This document shows, in pieces, positions 24,414 to 33,334 of a DNA stretch of 64,000 bases. The DNA comes from DASSUW01 sp963740605 (GTDB lineage Bacteria > Actinomycetota > Thermoleophilia > Solirubrobacterales > Solirubrobacteraceae): positions 124,001 through 188,000 of the forward strand of contig CAVUFC010000026.1 in NCBI GenBank assembly GCA_963740605.1, in the 5' to 3' direction. Position numbers and translations under genes: made by a program. Numbering within the stretch: the first letter of the stretch is position 1; each line of letters opens with the position of its first letter. A model generated the notes under the pieces. The model was not told the DNA's origin. It did not search any database and saw only the letters and a list, made by a program, of their open reading frames with translations.

Positions 24414-25527
24414 GCCGCTCAGCGTCCGTTTCGTCGTTGTAGTGGACGAAGCCGGCGCGGACCGCGCCGTGCGGGGCGAGGCCGAGGTGCTGCTCGAGCT
24501 CGTGCGCGTAGTAGTTGCCGTGCCAGACCGCGATCTCGCGCTCGGCAAGCGCGGCGGCGACCTCGGCGGCCGTGCGGCCGGCGACGTTGAACATCAGCGT
24601 CGGCGCGCGCTCGGCGGCGGCGCCGTACAGCGTCACGTGATTCATGGCGCCGAGGCCGTCGAGCGCGATCTGCAGCAGCGCCTGCTCGTGCGCCTGGACC
24701 GTGCCCCAGTCGGTCGAGAGGATGTAGTCGGCGGCCGCGCGGACGCCGGCGAGCGACTCGAACGGGAGTGTGCCGAGCTCCCAGCGGTCCGGGATCTCGT
24801 CCGACGAGGGGCGCAGCTTGTCGGGCTGGAGCTCCTCGAGCACCTCGGGCTGGGCGGCGAGGATCCCGATGTGCGGACCGAACCACTTGTACGCCGAGCA
24901 GGCGAGCGCGTCGCATCCGAGCGCCTCGACGTCGAGCCGGCGGTGTGGCGCGGCGTGGACGGCGTCGACGTACACGCGCGCGCCGGCGGCGTGGACGGCC
25001 TCGACGATCCCCGGGAGGTCGGGCACCGTGCCGACCGCGTTCGAGGCGGCGGTGACCGCGACCCAGCGCGTGCGGTCGGTGAGCACGTTCTCGACTGCGG
25101 TCCTGGGCAGCTCCAGCGTGTCAGGCTCGGGGTCGGCGAAGCGGACCGTCGCCCCGTTGCGCTCGGCGTGGATCACCCACGGGCGGACGTTGGCGTCGTG
25201 GTCCAGGCGCGAGCAGACGACCTCGTCGCCCGGGGAGAGGGTGCGGCCGACCGCGCCGGCGAAGCGCATCGTCATGTCGGTCATGCTCGGCCCGAACGCG
25301 ACGGCGCGCGGATCGGCGCCGAGCAGCGTCGCGACGCTGGCGCGCGTGCTCGCCACCAGCTCGTCGGTCCGCATGGCCGCCGCGAACAGGCCGCCGTGGT
25401 TGGCGTTGTGGCCGGAGCGCATGAAGTCGTCCATCGCCGTGATCGCGCTGTCGACCATCTGCGTGCCGGCGGGGCCGTCCAGCCGCGCCCAGCCGTCCCG
25501 GAGGCCGGGGAAGCGGTCGCGGTTCAC
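24376..25527 (-). CDS. Cysteine desulfurase-like PLP enzyme (class V aminotransferase fold)
   Basis: The 383-aa protein is a fold-type I PLP enzyme of the cysteine-desulfurase-like group. Seen: RLDHDANVRPW, VTAASNAVGTVPDL, the aspartate in VYVDAVHAAPHRRLDV and the Schiff-base lysine in CSAYKWFGPHIGIL. The mobile Cys loop of IscS/SufS is not evident, so true desulfurase activity is doubtful; related proteins are often annotated as cysteine desulfurase-like without proof. GTG at 25527 overlaps the NUDIX stop (GTGA). It converges on the small membrane protein gene. Confidence 0.85.
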   Translation of the reverse strand: MNRDRFPGLRDGWARLDGPAGTQMVDSAITAMDDFMRSGHNANHGGLFAAAMRTDELVASTRASVATLLGADPRAVAFGPSMTDMTMRFAGAVGRTLSPGDEVVCSRLDHDANVRPWVIHAERNGATVRFADPEPDTLELPRTAVENVLTDRTRWVAVTAASNAVGTVPDLPGIVEAVHAAGARVYVDAVHAAPHRRLDVEALGCDALACSAYKWFGPHIGILAAQPEVLEELQPDKLRPSSDEIPDRWELGTLPFESLAGVRAAADYILSTDWGTVQAHEQALLQIALDGLGAMNHVTLYGAAAERAPTLMFNVAGRTAAEVAAALAEREIAVWHGNYYAHELEQHLGLAPHGAVRAGFVHYNDETDAERLMAAVADLAPGP

Positions 25528-25931
25528 AGGCCGGCCTCGCGCAGCAGCTCGCGGTCGTGCTCGTAGCTGAGGAGCTCCTCGGCGTCGGCGACTGGTAGCC
25601 AGCGCATCTCGTCCACCTCGTCGGACGGCACGAACTCGCCCTCGATCGGCTCCATCAGCCAGTAGCGGACGATCTTCGACCGCCCCTTCGGATCACGGTA
25701 GGTGACCGGCGACAGCTCCTTCCCGAGCCGGCAGCGCAGCCCGATCTCCTCCTCGACCTCGCGCAGCGCGCCGTCCTCGAAGCTCTCGCCACGGTCGAGC
25801 TTGCCCTTCGGGAATGACCAGTCGTCGTAGCGCGGCCGGTGCACGAGCGCGACGAAGACGCCGCTCTCACCGGGCCTGACGACCACGCCGCCGCCCGCCT
25901 TCACTTCCGCCGTTTCTGGATCGATCGTCAT
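25524..25931 (-). CDS. NUDIX hydrolase
   Basis: The 135-aa protein has a perfect Nudix box, GKLDRGESFEDGALREVEEEIGL, here written from its key residues G-x5-E-x7-REVEEEIG. It hydrolyses a nucleoside diphosphate linked to another group; WSFPKGKLDRGE and SKIVRYWLME resemble MutT/Ap4A-type enzymes, but the substrate cannot be fixed. I use ATG 25931 (AAGGA 9 nt upstream); the frame also opens at 25949. It is coupled to the following class-V PLP gene and divergent from the flavin monooxygenase. Confidence 0.9.
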   Translation of the reverse strand: MTIDPETAEVKAGGGVVVRPGESGVFVALVHRPRYDDWSFPKGKLDRGESFEDGALREVEEEIGLRCRLGKELSPVTYRDPKGRSKIVRYWLMEPIEGEFVPSDEVDEMRWLPVADAEELLSYEHDRELLREAGL

Positions 25932-25984
25932 CGGCTCGCATCCTTGCATCGCACGAACTTGACGCAGGTGTCATCTTTTCGGGC

Positions 25985-27349
25985 GTGCCACGACTGCCCA
26001 CCGTCTGCGTCATCGGCGCGGGCTCGTCCGGGATCGCCGCCGCCAAGACGCTCCACCAGCGCGGGTTCGACTTCGACTGCTTCGAGAAGTCCGACCGCGT
26101 CGGTGGCAACTGGGTCTTCAAGAACCGCAACGGGATGTCGTCGGCCTACCGGTCGCTGCACATCAACACGTCTCGCGAGCGCATGGAGTTCCCCGACTTC
26201 CCGATGCCGAAGTCGTATCCGGACTTCCCGCACCACACGCACATCGCCGAGTACTTCGACAGCTACGTCGACCACTTCGGCGTGCGTGGGCGGATCACAT
26301 TCGAGACCGGGGTCGAGCGCGCGGCGCTGGTGGACGGGACATGGGAGGTGACGGTCGAGGGCGGCGCGGCGCGTCGCTACGACGCGCTGGTGGTCGCCAA
26401 CGGCCACCACTGGGACGCGCGCTGGCCGGAGCCCGCATTCCCCGGCAGCGACGTCTTCGCGGGCGTGCAGATGCACTCGCACGACTACATCGGCGACGAC
26501 CCGGGCTTCTTCCGCGACAAGCGCGTGGTCGTGCTCGGGATGGGCAACTCGGCGATGGACATCGCGGTCGAGTCGAGCTTCTCGGCGGCCGCCACGTATC
26601 TGGCCGCCCGCCGCGGCGCGTGGGTGATCCCGAAGTACCTGTTCGGGCGGCCGCTCGACCAGATCTCCACCCAGGCGGGCGTGCCGCTGCGCGTGCGGCA
26701 GGCGTTCTTCCGCGGGTTGTTGAAGGTCGGCGTCGGCGACATGGAGCGCTACGGGCTTCCCAAGCCCGAGCACGGCGTGCTGCAGGCGCATCCGACGATC
26801 TCCGACGACATCCTCTCCCGCATCGCGCACGGCGAGATCGCGCCCAAGCCCAACATCGCGCGGCTGACCGAGCGGACGGTCGTGTTCGCCGACGGCAGCG
26901 AGGTCGAGGCCGACATCGTCGTCTACTGCACGGGCTACAAGGTCACGTTCCCGTTCTTCGACGAGGGCCTGATCGCCGCTCCCGGCAACGACCTCCCGCT
27001 GTTCCGGCGCGTCTTCCATCCGCGGCACGGCAGCGTGTGCTTCATCGGGCTGTTGCAGCCGCTGGGGGCGATCATGCCGCTCGCCGCCGCGCAGTCGGAA
27101 TGGGTGAGCGACTACCTCTCCGGCCGCTACGCGCTCCCGGACCCGCAGGCACTGCACGCCGACATCGAGGAGGAGCGGCGGCGGATGTTCAAGCGCTACG
27201 TCGCCTCCAAGCGGCACACGATGCAGGTCGACTACGACGACTACCTCGCTGACCTGACGAAGGAGCGGCGGCGGGGAGCCGAGCGGGCGCGAGAGCGCGG
27301 GTACGCGCTGCCGGTGCCGCCGCGCGAGGTGGAGGGCGCGGCTGCATGA
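25985..27349 (+). CDS. Flavin-containing monooxygenase (FMO/BVMO group)
   Basis: The 454-aa protein has the FAD motif VIGAGSSGIAAAK at residue 8, the FMO fingerprint FAGVQMHSHDYIG (F-x-G-x3-H-x3-Y) and a second Rossmann motif VLGMGNSAMDIAVE. The C-terminal part has VYCTGYKVTFPFF. It would use NADPH and oxygen to oxygenate a soft nucleophile or a ketone; the substrate is unknown. GTG start at 25985; divergent from NUDIX with a 53-bp gap. Its stop overlaps the TetR start (ATGA), so the regulator is co-translated. Confidence 0.92.
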   Translation: MPRLPTVCVIGAGSSGIAAAKTLHQRGFDFDCFEKSDRVGGNWVFKNRNGMSSAYRSLHINTSRERMEFPDFPMPKSYPDFPHHTHIAEYFDSYVDHFGVRGRITFETGVERAALVDGTWEVTVEGGAARRYDALVVANGHHWDARWPEPAFPGSDVFAGVQMHSHDYIGDDPGFFRDKRVVVLGMGNSAMDIAVESSFSAAATYLAARRGAWVIPKYLFGRPLDQISTQAGVPLRVRQAFFRGLLKVGVGDMERYGLPKPEHGVLQAHPTISDDILSRIAHGEIAPKPNIARLTERTVVFADGSEVEADIVVYCTGYKVTFPFFDEGLIAAPGNDLPLFRRVFHPRHGSVCFIGLLQPLGAIMPLAAAQSEWVSDYLSGRYALPDPQALHADIEEERRRMFKRYVASKRHTMQVDYDDYLADLTKERRRGAERARERGYALPVPPREVEGAAA

Positions 27350-27984
27350 GCGGGGAAAGCAAGCTTTCCCTTGCGAGTTCGCTGCGCGAACATCGCGCAC
27401 CGGCGGCAGGGCGACGCGAGCGGACCAAGGCGGCGAACCGCGCCGCGATCCTCGCCGCCGCGTTCGATGTCTTCGCCGAACAGGGGTACGAGGCAACCGG
27501 CGTCCGGGACATCATCCGCCGCACGGATCTCGCCTCCGGCACCTTCTACAACTACTTCCCCGACAAGGAAGCGATCTTCCGCGCGCTCGTGGAGGAGACC
27601 GGGTTGGAGGCGCGGCGGCGGGTGCGGGCGGCGCGGCGGAGCGCCCGGTCTGTCGACGAGTTCGTCTCCGGCGGCTTCCGCGCGTTCTTCGAGTACATCG
27701 TCGAAGATCCCGAGCGGTTTGCCTTCATGCGCCGCAACCTCGACACGCTGCGCACCCAGTTCGGCGAAGCCGTCCTGCCCGCCGGCACCGACGAGCTGGC
27801 CGAGGACCTGCGGGCCGGTGTGGCCGCCGGCCAGCTGCCGGCGATCGACGTCGACTACTGCGCGCACGCGATGATCGCCGTCGGGCTGGAGCTCGGCTCG
27901 CGGCTCGCCGAGCGCACGCCGCCCGACGTCGAGGGGGCGACGGCGTTCGCATCGGCGCTGTTCCTCGGGGCGCTCGACCGGTGA
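27346..27984 (+). CDS. TetR-family transcriptional regulator
   Basis: The 212-aa protein has a classical TetR N-terminus: RAAILAAAFDVFAEQGYEAT, GVRDIIRRTDLASGTFYNYF, then FPDKEAIFRALVEE, about residues 30-80, and a helical ligand-binding C-terminal domain. A 25-residue Ser/Ala/Arg-rich extension precedes the DNA-binding domain. Its start overlaps the monooxygenase stop and its stop overlaps the next PLP gene, so three genes form a tight operon. A perfect 8-bp-arm inverted repeat lies at its own first codons (27353-27370) and may be an operator. Likely controls this operon (inference). Confidence 0.92.
   Translation: MSGESKLSLASSLREHRAPAAGRRERTKAANRAAILAAAFDVFAEQGYEATGVRDIIRRTDLASGTFYNYFPDKEAIFRALVEETGLEARRRVRAARRSARSVDEFVSGGFRAFFEYIVEDPERFAFMRRNLDTLRTQFGEAVLPAGTDELAEDLRAGVAAGQLPAIDVDYCAHAMIAVGLELGSRLAERTPPDVEGATAFASALFLGALDR
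27353..27370. promoter_or_regulatory. Inverted repeat at the tetR start, possible operator
   Basis: GGGAAAGC and GCTTTCCC are perfect arms around AA, spanning codons 3-9 of the TetR gene. A second small palindrome, TTCGC-TGC-GCGAA, follows within 25 bp. It is less GC-rich than its surroundings. An autoregulatory operator inside the coding region, or an mRNA hairpin limiting TetR translation, are both possible. Confidence 0.4.
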
Positions 27985-29027
27985 CCCGTGTGGGTATCGC
28001 GGAGGCCCGGGCGCTGTTCTCGCCGGAGCCCGCGTATCTGAACACCGCGTCATACGGGCTGCCGCCGCGGCCGGCGTTCGAGGCGTTCTCGGCGGTGGCC
28101 GACGAGTGGCGGCACGGCCGCACCGAGTGGATGGTCTGGAACGAGCAGGTCGACGTCGCCCGTGGGCTGTTCGCGCGCCTCGTGAACGTCGCGCCGGCGG
28201 ACGTCTCCGTCGGGTCGCAGGTCTCGGCGTTCGTCGGCCTCGTCGCCGTCTCGCTGTCGCCCGGTGACCGCGTGATCTGCGCCGAGGAGGACTTCACCTC
28301 GGTGCTGTTCCCGTTGCTGGCGATGGAGTCGCGCGGCGTGGCCGTCGACCTGGTGCCGCTCGATGCGCTGGCGGACGCCGTGACGGACGCCGTCTCGCTC
28401 GTCGCGGTCAGCGCGGTCCAGTCGGCGGACGGCCGGGTCGCCGATCTCGACGCGATCTCCGCCGCCGCCTCGGCCGCCGGCGCCCTCACGTTGATCGACG
28501 CGACGCAGGCGTGCGGCTGGCTGCCGTTTGCTGCGAGCCGCTTCGACTACGTCGTCTGCGCAACCTACAAATGGCTGCTCGGCCCGCGCGGCTGCGCGCT
28601 GATGGCGGTGCGGCCGGCGGCGGCCGAGCGTCTGACGCCGGCGCTCGCCGGGTGGTTCGCGGCCGAGTCCAAGCGCGCGTCCTACGGCGGCCCGCTGCGG
28701 CTGGCCGACGGCGCCCGCCGCTTCGACGGCTCACCCGCCTGGTTCTCGTGGGTCGGCCAGGCGCCCGCTCTGGAGCTTCTGCTCGACGTCGGCGTCGACG
28801 CGATCCATGCGCACGACGTCGGCCTCGCGAGCCGCTTCCGCGCCGGTCTCGGCCTGTCGCCCGGAGACTCCGCGATCGTGTCGATCGAGCCGCCGGCGGG
28901 CGCCGCCGACCGTCTGCGGGCCGCCGGCGTGGCCTTCGCCGATCACGGCGACCTGCTCCGCTTCTCGTTTCACCTGTACACCGAGGAGCGCGACGTCGAC
29001 CGCGCGTTGACCGCGATCGCGGGCTAG
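27981..29027 (+). CDS. PLP-dependent class V aminotransferase-fold enzyme
   Basis: The 348-aa protein is a second fold-type I PLP enzyme, of the isopenicillin-N-epimerase/cysteine-desulfurase-like group: YLNTASYGLPPRP near the N-terminus, LIDATQACGWLPF with the cofactor aspartate and the Schiff-base lysine in CATYKWLLGPRG. It is different from the one at 24376. GTG overlaps the TetR stop, so it is in the monooxygenase operon and may act on the same nitrogen- or sulfur-containing substrate (inference). Confidence 0.88.
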   Translation: MTRVGIAEARALFSPEPAYLNTASYGLPPRPAFEAFSAVADEWRHGRTEWMVWNEQVDVARGLFARLVNVAPADVSVGSQVSAFVGLVAVSLSPGDRVICAEEDFTSVLFPLLAMESRGVAVDLVPLDALADAVTDAVSLVAVSAVQSADGRVADLDAISAAASAAGALTLIDATQACGWLPFAASRFDYVVCATYKWLLGPRGCALMAVRPAAAERLTPALAGWFAAESKRASYGGPLRLADGARRFDGSPAWFSWVGQAPALELLLDVGVDAIHAHDVGLASRFRAGLGLSPGDSAIVSIEPPAGAADRLRAAGVAFADHGDLLRFSFHLYTEERDVDRALTAIAG

Positions 29028-29124
29028 AGCGCCGGCGAACGCTGACACTGATGCGGCTGGGTAGGGCGGCGAGCGACCGGCCGGGTCGGCGGCCGATCCC
29101 GCCTCCCTTAATGCCGGGGTAACG

Positions 29125-30021
29125 TCACGGGTCGGGGAACGGCTCCACGGAAACACCATGGTCGGTCTCCCGCACGCCCAGCTCGTAGGCCCCACCAAAG
29201 GCCGTCGCGAGCTCGAGCGCCGGCCGCCCGGGCCGCTCGACTCGCACGTGCAGCTCCGCGATCGAGCAATTCAAAGCGTGGTGCTCGCCACCAGCAGGGT
29301 CGGAGTACGGGAACGCCACGGTCTGCCCGTCGGGCGCGCGCGCGGAGACCGAGACCGTCGCGCCCGCGCCGCCGAGACGGGCGGAGCAGAAGCCCGCGCG
29401 GGCGTCGACCTCCGCGCGGCGCGGCCCGCCGAGCCGGTAGCGGCGCCCGTCCAGCTGCAAGGCCCCGTTTGCCACCCACGGCGTCAGCATCCGCCCCACA
29501 CGGACGCGCCCGATCGCGACGTCGAGCCACGCCTCCGGTGCCTCCTCGAAGCCGACGCCGTGCAGCCACACCCACCGCTCGGCGTGCTCGGAGCCCCAGT
29601 TGTGGCCGACCATCCCGCGCCAGCCGGCCACCTCGGTGCGTGTGCCGCCGGCGTCGACCCACCCGGCGAAGACCGCGTCCGGGATCGGGCTTTCGAGCTT
29701 GGTGCGCGGGAGCGGTGCCCGGTACATCCACGCGCCCGGGAGATGCCGCAACGTGGGGGCGTCTCCCGCCGCTGAGAGGTCCCAGCTCGCACGCCGGCCG
29801 AGCGCCTCCGCCGTCCCCTCGAACCGGCGCGGCGGCGGGCCGGGCAGCGACTGCTTGACCGCGTAGGGCGGACCCGCTTCGGCGTCCCAGACCGTGCACC
29901 AGAGCGCCCCCACGACCTCCTCGCCCGGTCGCTGGTGCGTCGTGTGACGGATCCAGGCGCCGCGCGGCCGGGCCGGGTCGACGGCGCGCAGGTAATGCGA
30001 CTCGTAGCCCCCGTCGCTCAC
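29125..30021 (-). CDS. Lipocalin-like/AttH-CrtC-type hypothetical protein
   Basis: The 298-aa protein has no signal peptide or membrane segment. The opening YESHYLRAVDPARPRGAWIR with LWCTVWDAEAG and the central GMVGHNWGSEHAERWVWLHG follow the pattern of a double-lipocalin superfamily that includes AttH, CrtC (hydroxyneurosporene hydratase), Svf1 and tocopherol cyclase. Members bind or modify hydrophobic isoprenoid or lipid ligands. The assignment is by pattern only. GTG at 30021. It stands alone between convergent and divergent genes. A similar W-G motif protein is at 33958. Confidence 0.6.
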   Translation of the reverse strand: MSDGGYESHYLRAVDPARPRGAWIRHTTHQRPGEEVVGALWCTVWDAEAGPPYAVKQSLPGPPPRRFEGTAEALGRRASWDLSAAGDAPTLRHLPGAWMYRAPLPRTKLESPIPDAVFAGWVDAGGTRTEVAGWRGMVGHNWGSEHAERWVWLHGVGFEEAPEAWLDVAIGRVRVGRMLTPWVANGALQLDGRRYRLGGPRRAEVDARAGFCSARLGGAGATVSVSARAPDGQTVAFPYSDPAGGEHHALNCSIAELHVRVERPGRPALELATAFGGAYELGVRETDHGVSVEPFPDP

Positions 30022-30083
30022 AGCGGGGAATTCAAGCAGCCAGGCGGGTTCCGTCCGATCGCGTGCGTACCGTGCGCGGCGTC

Positions 30084-30539
30084 ATGCCTCTGTGCTTCAT
30101 CGAGCCGCAGGACGCCATCCGCGTCATCGCGGAGTCCGTCGGGCGGGAAGCGCGCCGCCAGCTGCTGTGCGAGCTGGTCCGCGCCTGGGTCGACGAGATC
30201 CCTGAAGAGGAGCTCGCGTCGCACTACGCCAAGGCGGTTGCCGATCTCGACGAGAACGACCTGTCGATGCTCGCCGCGTGGCACGCGTCGATGGAGGTCG
30301 GCACGCCGGTCGCCAACAAGGAGTTCCTCGTCGGCGCCTTCTCATCGCTGGGGGAGAACCGCCGCGAGGCCCTGAAGATCGCCGCCGGCCTGCGCGGCGA
30401 GGATGCGTTCAACGCCGGATTCGCCGAGGACCAGGCGCTGGACATGGTGCTGCCGTGGCTGTCGGACGAGCGGGCGACCGAGCTCGCCGCCGAATGCCTC
30501 GAGCTCTACTGCTGGGACCGTCTCGGCTGCGAGAACTAG
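30084..30539 (+). CDS. Hypothetical acidic helical protein
   Basis: The 151-aa protein is mostly alpha-helical by residue pattern (AIRVIAESVGREARRQLLCE, ELASHYAKAVADLDEND) and acidic, with no signal peptide or transmembrane segment. It ends EDQALDMVLPWLSDERATEL then a Cys-containing tail. I do not recognise the family. No ribosome site precedes the ATG at 30084; GTG 30063 is possible. It is divergent from the lipocalin-like gene and converges on the hybrid kinase with 3 nt between stops. Confidence 0.6.
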   Translation: MPLCFIEPQDAIRVIAESVGREARRQLLCELVRAWVDEIPEEELASHYAKAVADLDENDLSMLAAWHASMEVGTPVANKEFLVGAFSSLGENRREALKIAAGLRGEDAFNAGFAEDQALDMVLPWLSDERATELAAECLELYCWDRLGCEN

Positions 30540-30542
30540 CCG

Positions 30543-33296
30543 CTAGCCGGTGAGGACGGCGCGGATCTCGGCGAGCGTCGCCGGGTAGATCGCGGCGATC
30601 TCGTCAACGAGCGCGACGGTCCGCGCGCCCGGCTCCTCGATCTGGCGGCAGAGCGTGCCAATCCGCGTGGCGCCGACGTTCTCGCAGCTGCCCTTGAGCT
30701 TGTGCGCGAGCCGGCGCACCGCATCGTCTTCACCGCCGTGGACGGCGTTGCTGAGCTGCTCGATCAGCGGCGGCGTGGTGTCGGCGAACAGCGCCACCAA
30801 CCGCTCGGCGATCTCGGGGTAGTCGTCGCGGAACCGCTGCACGCGCTCCGCGTCGATCAGCGGATGGCCCGCACCGTTGCCCGCCGTCGCGGCCGGCGAC
30901 GGGGCTCCGCCGTCGCCGAGCCAACGCTCGAGCACGGCGTCGAGCTGGTCGGGGCGCAGCGGCTTGGAGATGTAGTCGTCCATTCCTGCCTCCAGGAACC
31001 GCTCGCGGTCGCCTTCCATCGCGCTCGCGGTCATGGCGATGATCGGAAGGTGCTCGTCGGCGCCCTCCCGCGCGCGGATCCGCGCCGTCGCCTCGAGCCC
31101 GTCGAGCTCGGGCATCTGCACGTCCATCAGCACCGCCGCGTGGCCGCCGCGGGCCAGGTGGTCGAGCGCCTCGCGGCCGTTTGCGACGATGTCGCACGCG
31201 TAGCCGCGCTTGTCGAGCATCCCCTGGATGACGAGCTGGTTGACCGGGTTGTCCTCGGCGACCAGTACGCGGGCCACAAACTCGGGCGCTGCGGGCGCCA
31301 CGTCGGGCGCGTCGGCCGGCACCGCCGGGGGCTCGGGCCGCGTGAAGACGCCCGCGACGGTCTCCAGCAACGCCGTGCGGCGCACCGGCTTCGTGAGGTG
31401 CGCGTCGACGTCGGCCTCCTCGCCGACGCCATGGTTGGCGGTAGAGGTGAGCATCACGAGCCGGGCCAGCCGCAGGCTCGGCGTGCGGCGGATCGCGCGC
31501 GCGAGATCGAGCCCGTTCATCCCATCCATCTGGAAGTCGAGCACCACGAGCTCGTACGGCTTGCCGGCGCCGGCGGCGGTGTGCATGAGCACAAGCGCGT
31601 CCTCGCCCGACTCGGCCTCGTCGCAGCGCGTGACGCGCGTCTCGAGCGACGCTCGCAGGATCTCGCGGTTGGCGATGCTGTCGTCGACGATCAGGATCCG
31701 CAGGCCCTCGGGGAGCGAAGAGCGGCGCCGCCGGGTATGCCGCTCGATCGTGCTCGGCTCGACCACCGCCGTGAACGTGAACGTGCTCCCCTCGCCGGGG
31801 ACCGACGTCGCGCTGAGCTCGCCGTTCATGAGCTCGACCAGCTGCCGCGAGATCGCAAGACCGAGCCCGGTGCCGCCGAAGCGGCGCGTCGTCGAGCTGT
31901 CCTCCTGCGAGAACGGCTCGAACAGCCCGCCGATGCGGGTCGGCTCGATGCCGATGCCCGTGTCGGAGACCCGGACCTCCACCGTCAGCGCGCCGTCGGA
32001 CGCCGGGCGCACGTCGGCGCGCACGCAGACTTCGCCGGTCTCGGTGAACTTCACCGCGTTGGAGAGCAGGTTCAGCAGCACCTGGCGGATGCGTCCGCGG
32101 TCGCCGCGCACGAGCGGCGGGACGCGGTCGGCGACCATTGCGGTCAGCTCGATGCCCTTCTGGTGCCCCTGATGGGCGAGCACCTCGGCCGTGTCCTCGA
32201 CCACCTCGCGCAGGTCGAAGTCGTCGATGTCGAGTTCGAGCTTGCCGGCCTCGATCTTCGAGAAGTCGAGGATGTCGTTGATGACGCCGAGCAGGGCGTC
32301 GCCCGAGACGGCCGCGGTGCGCGCGTACTCGCGCTGGTCGGGGGTGAGGTCGGTGTCGGCGAGGAGCTCGAGCATGCCGATCACGCCGTTGAGCGGCGTG
32401 CGAATCTCGTGGCTCATGTTCGCCAGGAAATCCGACTTCGCGCGCGAGGCCTCGACCGCCTGCGCCAGCGCGTGGCGGCGATCGGCGATGTCGGTGCCGG
32501 TGGCGATCACGTGTGTGATCTCGCCGCTCGCGTCGACGAGGCAGGTGTTGAACCACGCGAGATGGCTCAGCGAGCCGTCGACGGCGATCCATTCGAGCTC
32601 GAACGAGATCGGGAAGTCGCCGGCGGTCACCCGCTGGAAGACCCCGACGACGCGGTCGCGGTCGTGCTCGGCGACCAGGTCGTCCGGCCGCCGGCCCTTC
32701 ATCTCGGCCTCGGTGCGGCCGGTCAGCCGCTCGCACGCCCGGTTGAAGCGCTCGATCCTCCCGTCGGGCCTGAGCACCATCACCAGGCTGCCCGCCGTGT
32801 CGATGATCGCGTCCGAGAACGCGCCTGCCTCGCGAGCGCGGGCTACGAGCATCTGGATCGACAGGCCGGTGAGCGCGCCGACGGTGACGATCAGCAGCGT
32901 GGTGCGCCAGCTGGTGTTCGGGTACTGCGGGTCGCCGTAGACGAGGAACGGGACCAGCAGCGCGAGCGTCATCCCGCCGAGGCCGATCGCCAGCTCGCGG
33001 CGGCTGCCGAACAGCGCGAGAAACACGATCGGGAGCAGCATCAGTGGCACGTATCCGGCGGCCTGCTGGATGCCGGAGTGCCGCAGCAGCGCGACGGCCA
33101 CGAGGTAGGCGAGAGAGCCGCCCAGGATCAGCCACGATCCGCGCTGCAGCTGCACCGCGACGACCCCCGCGACCGCGATCAAGACCGTGAGGCCGGCACC
33201 CAGCGCGTACACCGTCCAGTCGGTGTCAGGGCCGGGCAGCAGCACCGACAGCAGCCCGATCAGCGCAGCGGCGAAGAACGGGATCAGCTCCCGCAT
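30543..33296 (-). CDS. Hybrid sensor histidine kinase with two receiver domains and HPt
   Basis: The 917-aa protein has six or so N-terminal membrane helices (about 1-160), a PAS domain (about 170-290), the dimerisation/phospho-acceptor block FLANMSHEIRTPLNGVIGML (about 305), a GHKL ATPase (NLLSNAVKFT, DTGIGI, GGTGLGLAIS), two receiver domains (ILIVDDS with VVLDFQMDGMNG; VLVAEDNPVNQLV with VLMDVQMPELDG) and a C-terminal HPt domain with the histidine in RRLAHKLKGSCENVG. It is a complete phosphorelay in one chain, like BarA/ArcB. I choose ATG 33296 because GAGGG is 5 nt upstream; a GTG at 33338 overlapping the HAD stop is the alternative. Its output regulator is not adjacent. Confidence 0.92.
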   Translation of the reverse strand: MRELIPFFAAALIGLLSVLLPGPDTDWTVYALGAGLTVLIAVAGVVAVQLQRGSWLILGGSLAYLVAVALLRHSGIQQAAGYVPLMLLPIVFLALFGSRRELAIGLGGMTLALLVPFLVYGDPQYPNTSWRTTLLIVTVGALTGLSIQMLVARAREAGAFSDAIIDTAGSLVMVLRPDGRIERFNRACERLTGRTEAEMKGRRPDDLVAEHDRDRVVGVFQRVTAGDFPISFELEWIAVDGSLSHLAWFNTCLVDASGEITHVIATGTDIADRRHALAQAVEASRAKSDFLANMSHEIRTPLNGVIGMLELLADTDLTPDQREYARTAAVSGDALLGVINDILDFSKIEAGKLELDIDDFDLREVVEDTAEVLAHQGHQKGIELTAMVADRVPPLVRGDRGRIRQVLLNLLSNAVKFTETGEVCVRADVRPASDGALTVEVRVSDTGIGIEPTRIGGLFEPFSQEDSSTTRRFGGTGLGLAISRQLVELMNGELSATSVPGEGSTFTFTAVVEPSTIERHTRRRRSSLPEGLRILIVDDSIANREILRASLETRVTRCDEAESGEDALVLMHTAAGAGKPYELVVLDFQMDGMNGLDLARAIRRTPSLRLARLVMLTSTANHGVGEEADVDAHLTKPVRRTALLETVAGVFTRPEPPAVPADAPDVAPAAPEFVARVLVAEDNPVNQLVIQGMLDKRGYACDIVANGREALDHLARGGHAAVLMDVQMPELDGLEATARIRAREGADEHLPIIAMTASAMEGDRERFLEAGMDDYISKPLRPDQLDAVLERWLGDGGAPSPAATAGNGAGHPLIDAERVQRFRDDYPEIAERLVALFADTTPPLIEQLSNAVHGGEDDAVRRLAHKLKGSCENVGATRIGTLCRQIEEPGARTVALVDEIAAIYPATLAEIRAVLTG

Positions 33297-33334
33297 CCGA
33301 ACCCTCAACTCAGCCGGCGTAGATCCTGTTTGCG

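Noticed and set aside
24376..25527. Class-V PLP protein as the sulfur donor for the MoeZ/CysO system
   Set aside because: It is 28 kb away, lacks a clear catalytic Cys loop, and is coupled to a NUDIX gene instead.
29051..29065. GGCTGGGTAGGG in the spacer after the second PLP gene as a SigB-type -10
   Set aside because: No -35 at the right distance, and the gene that would follow is on the opposite strand.
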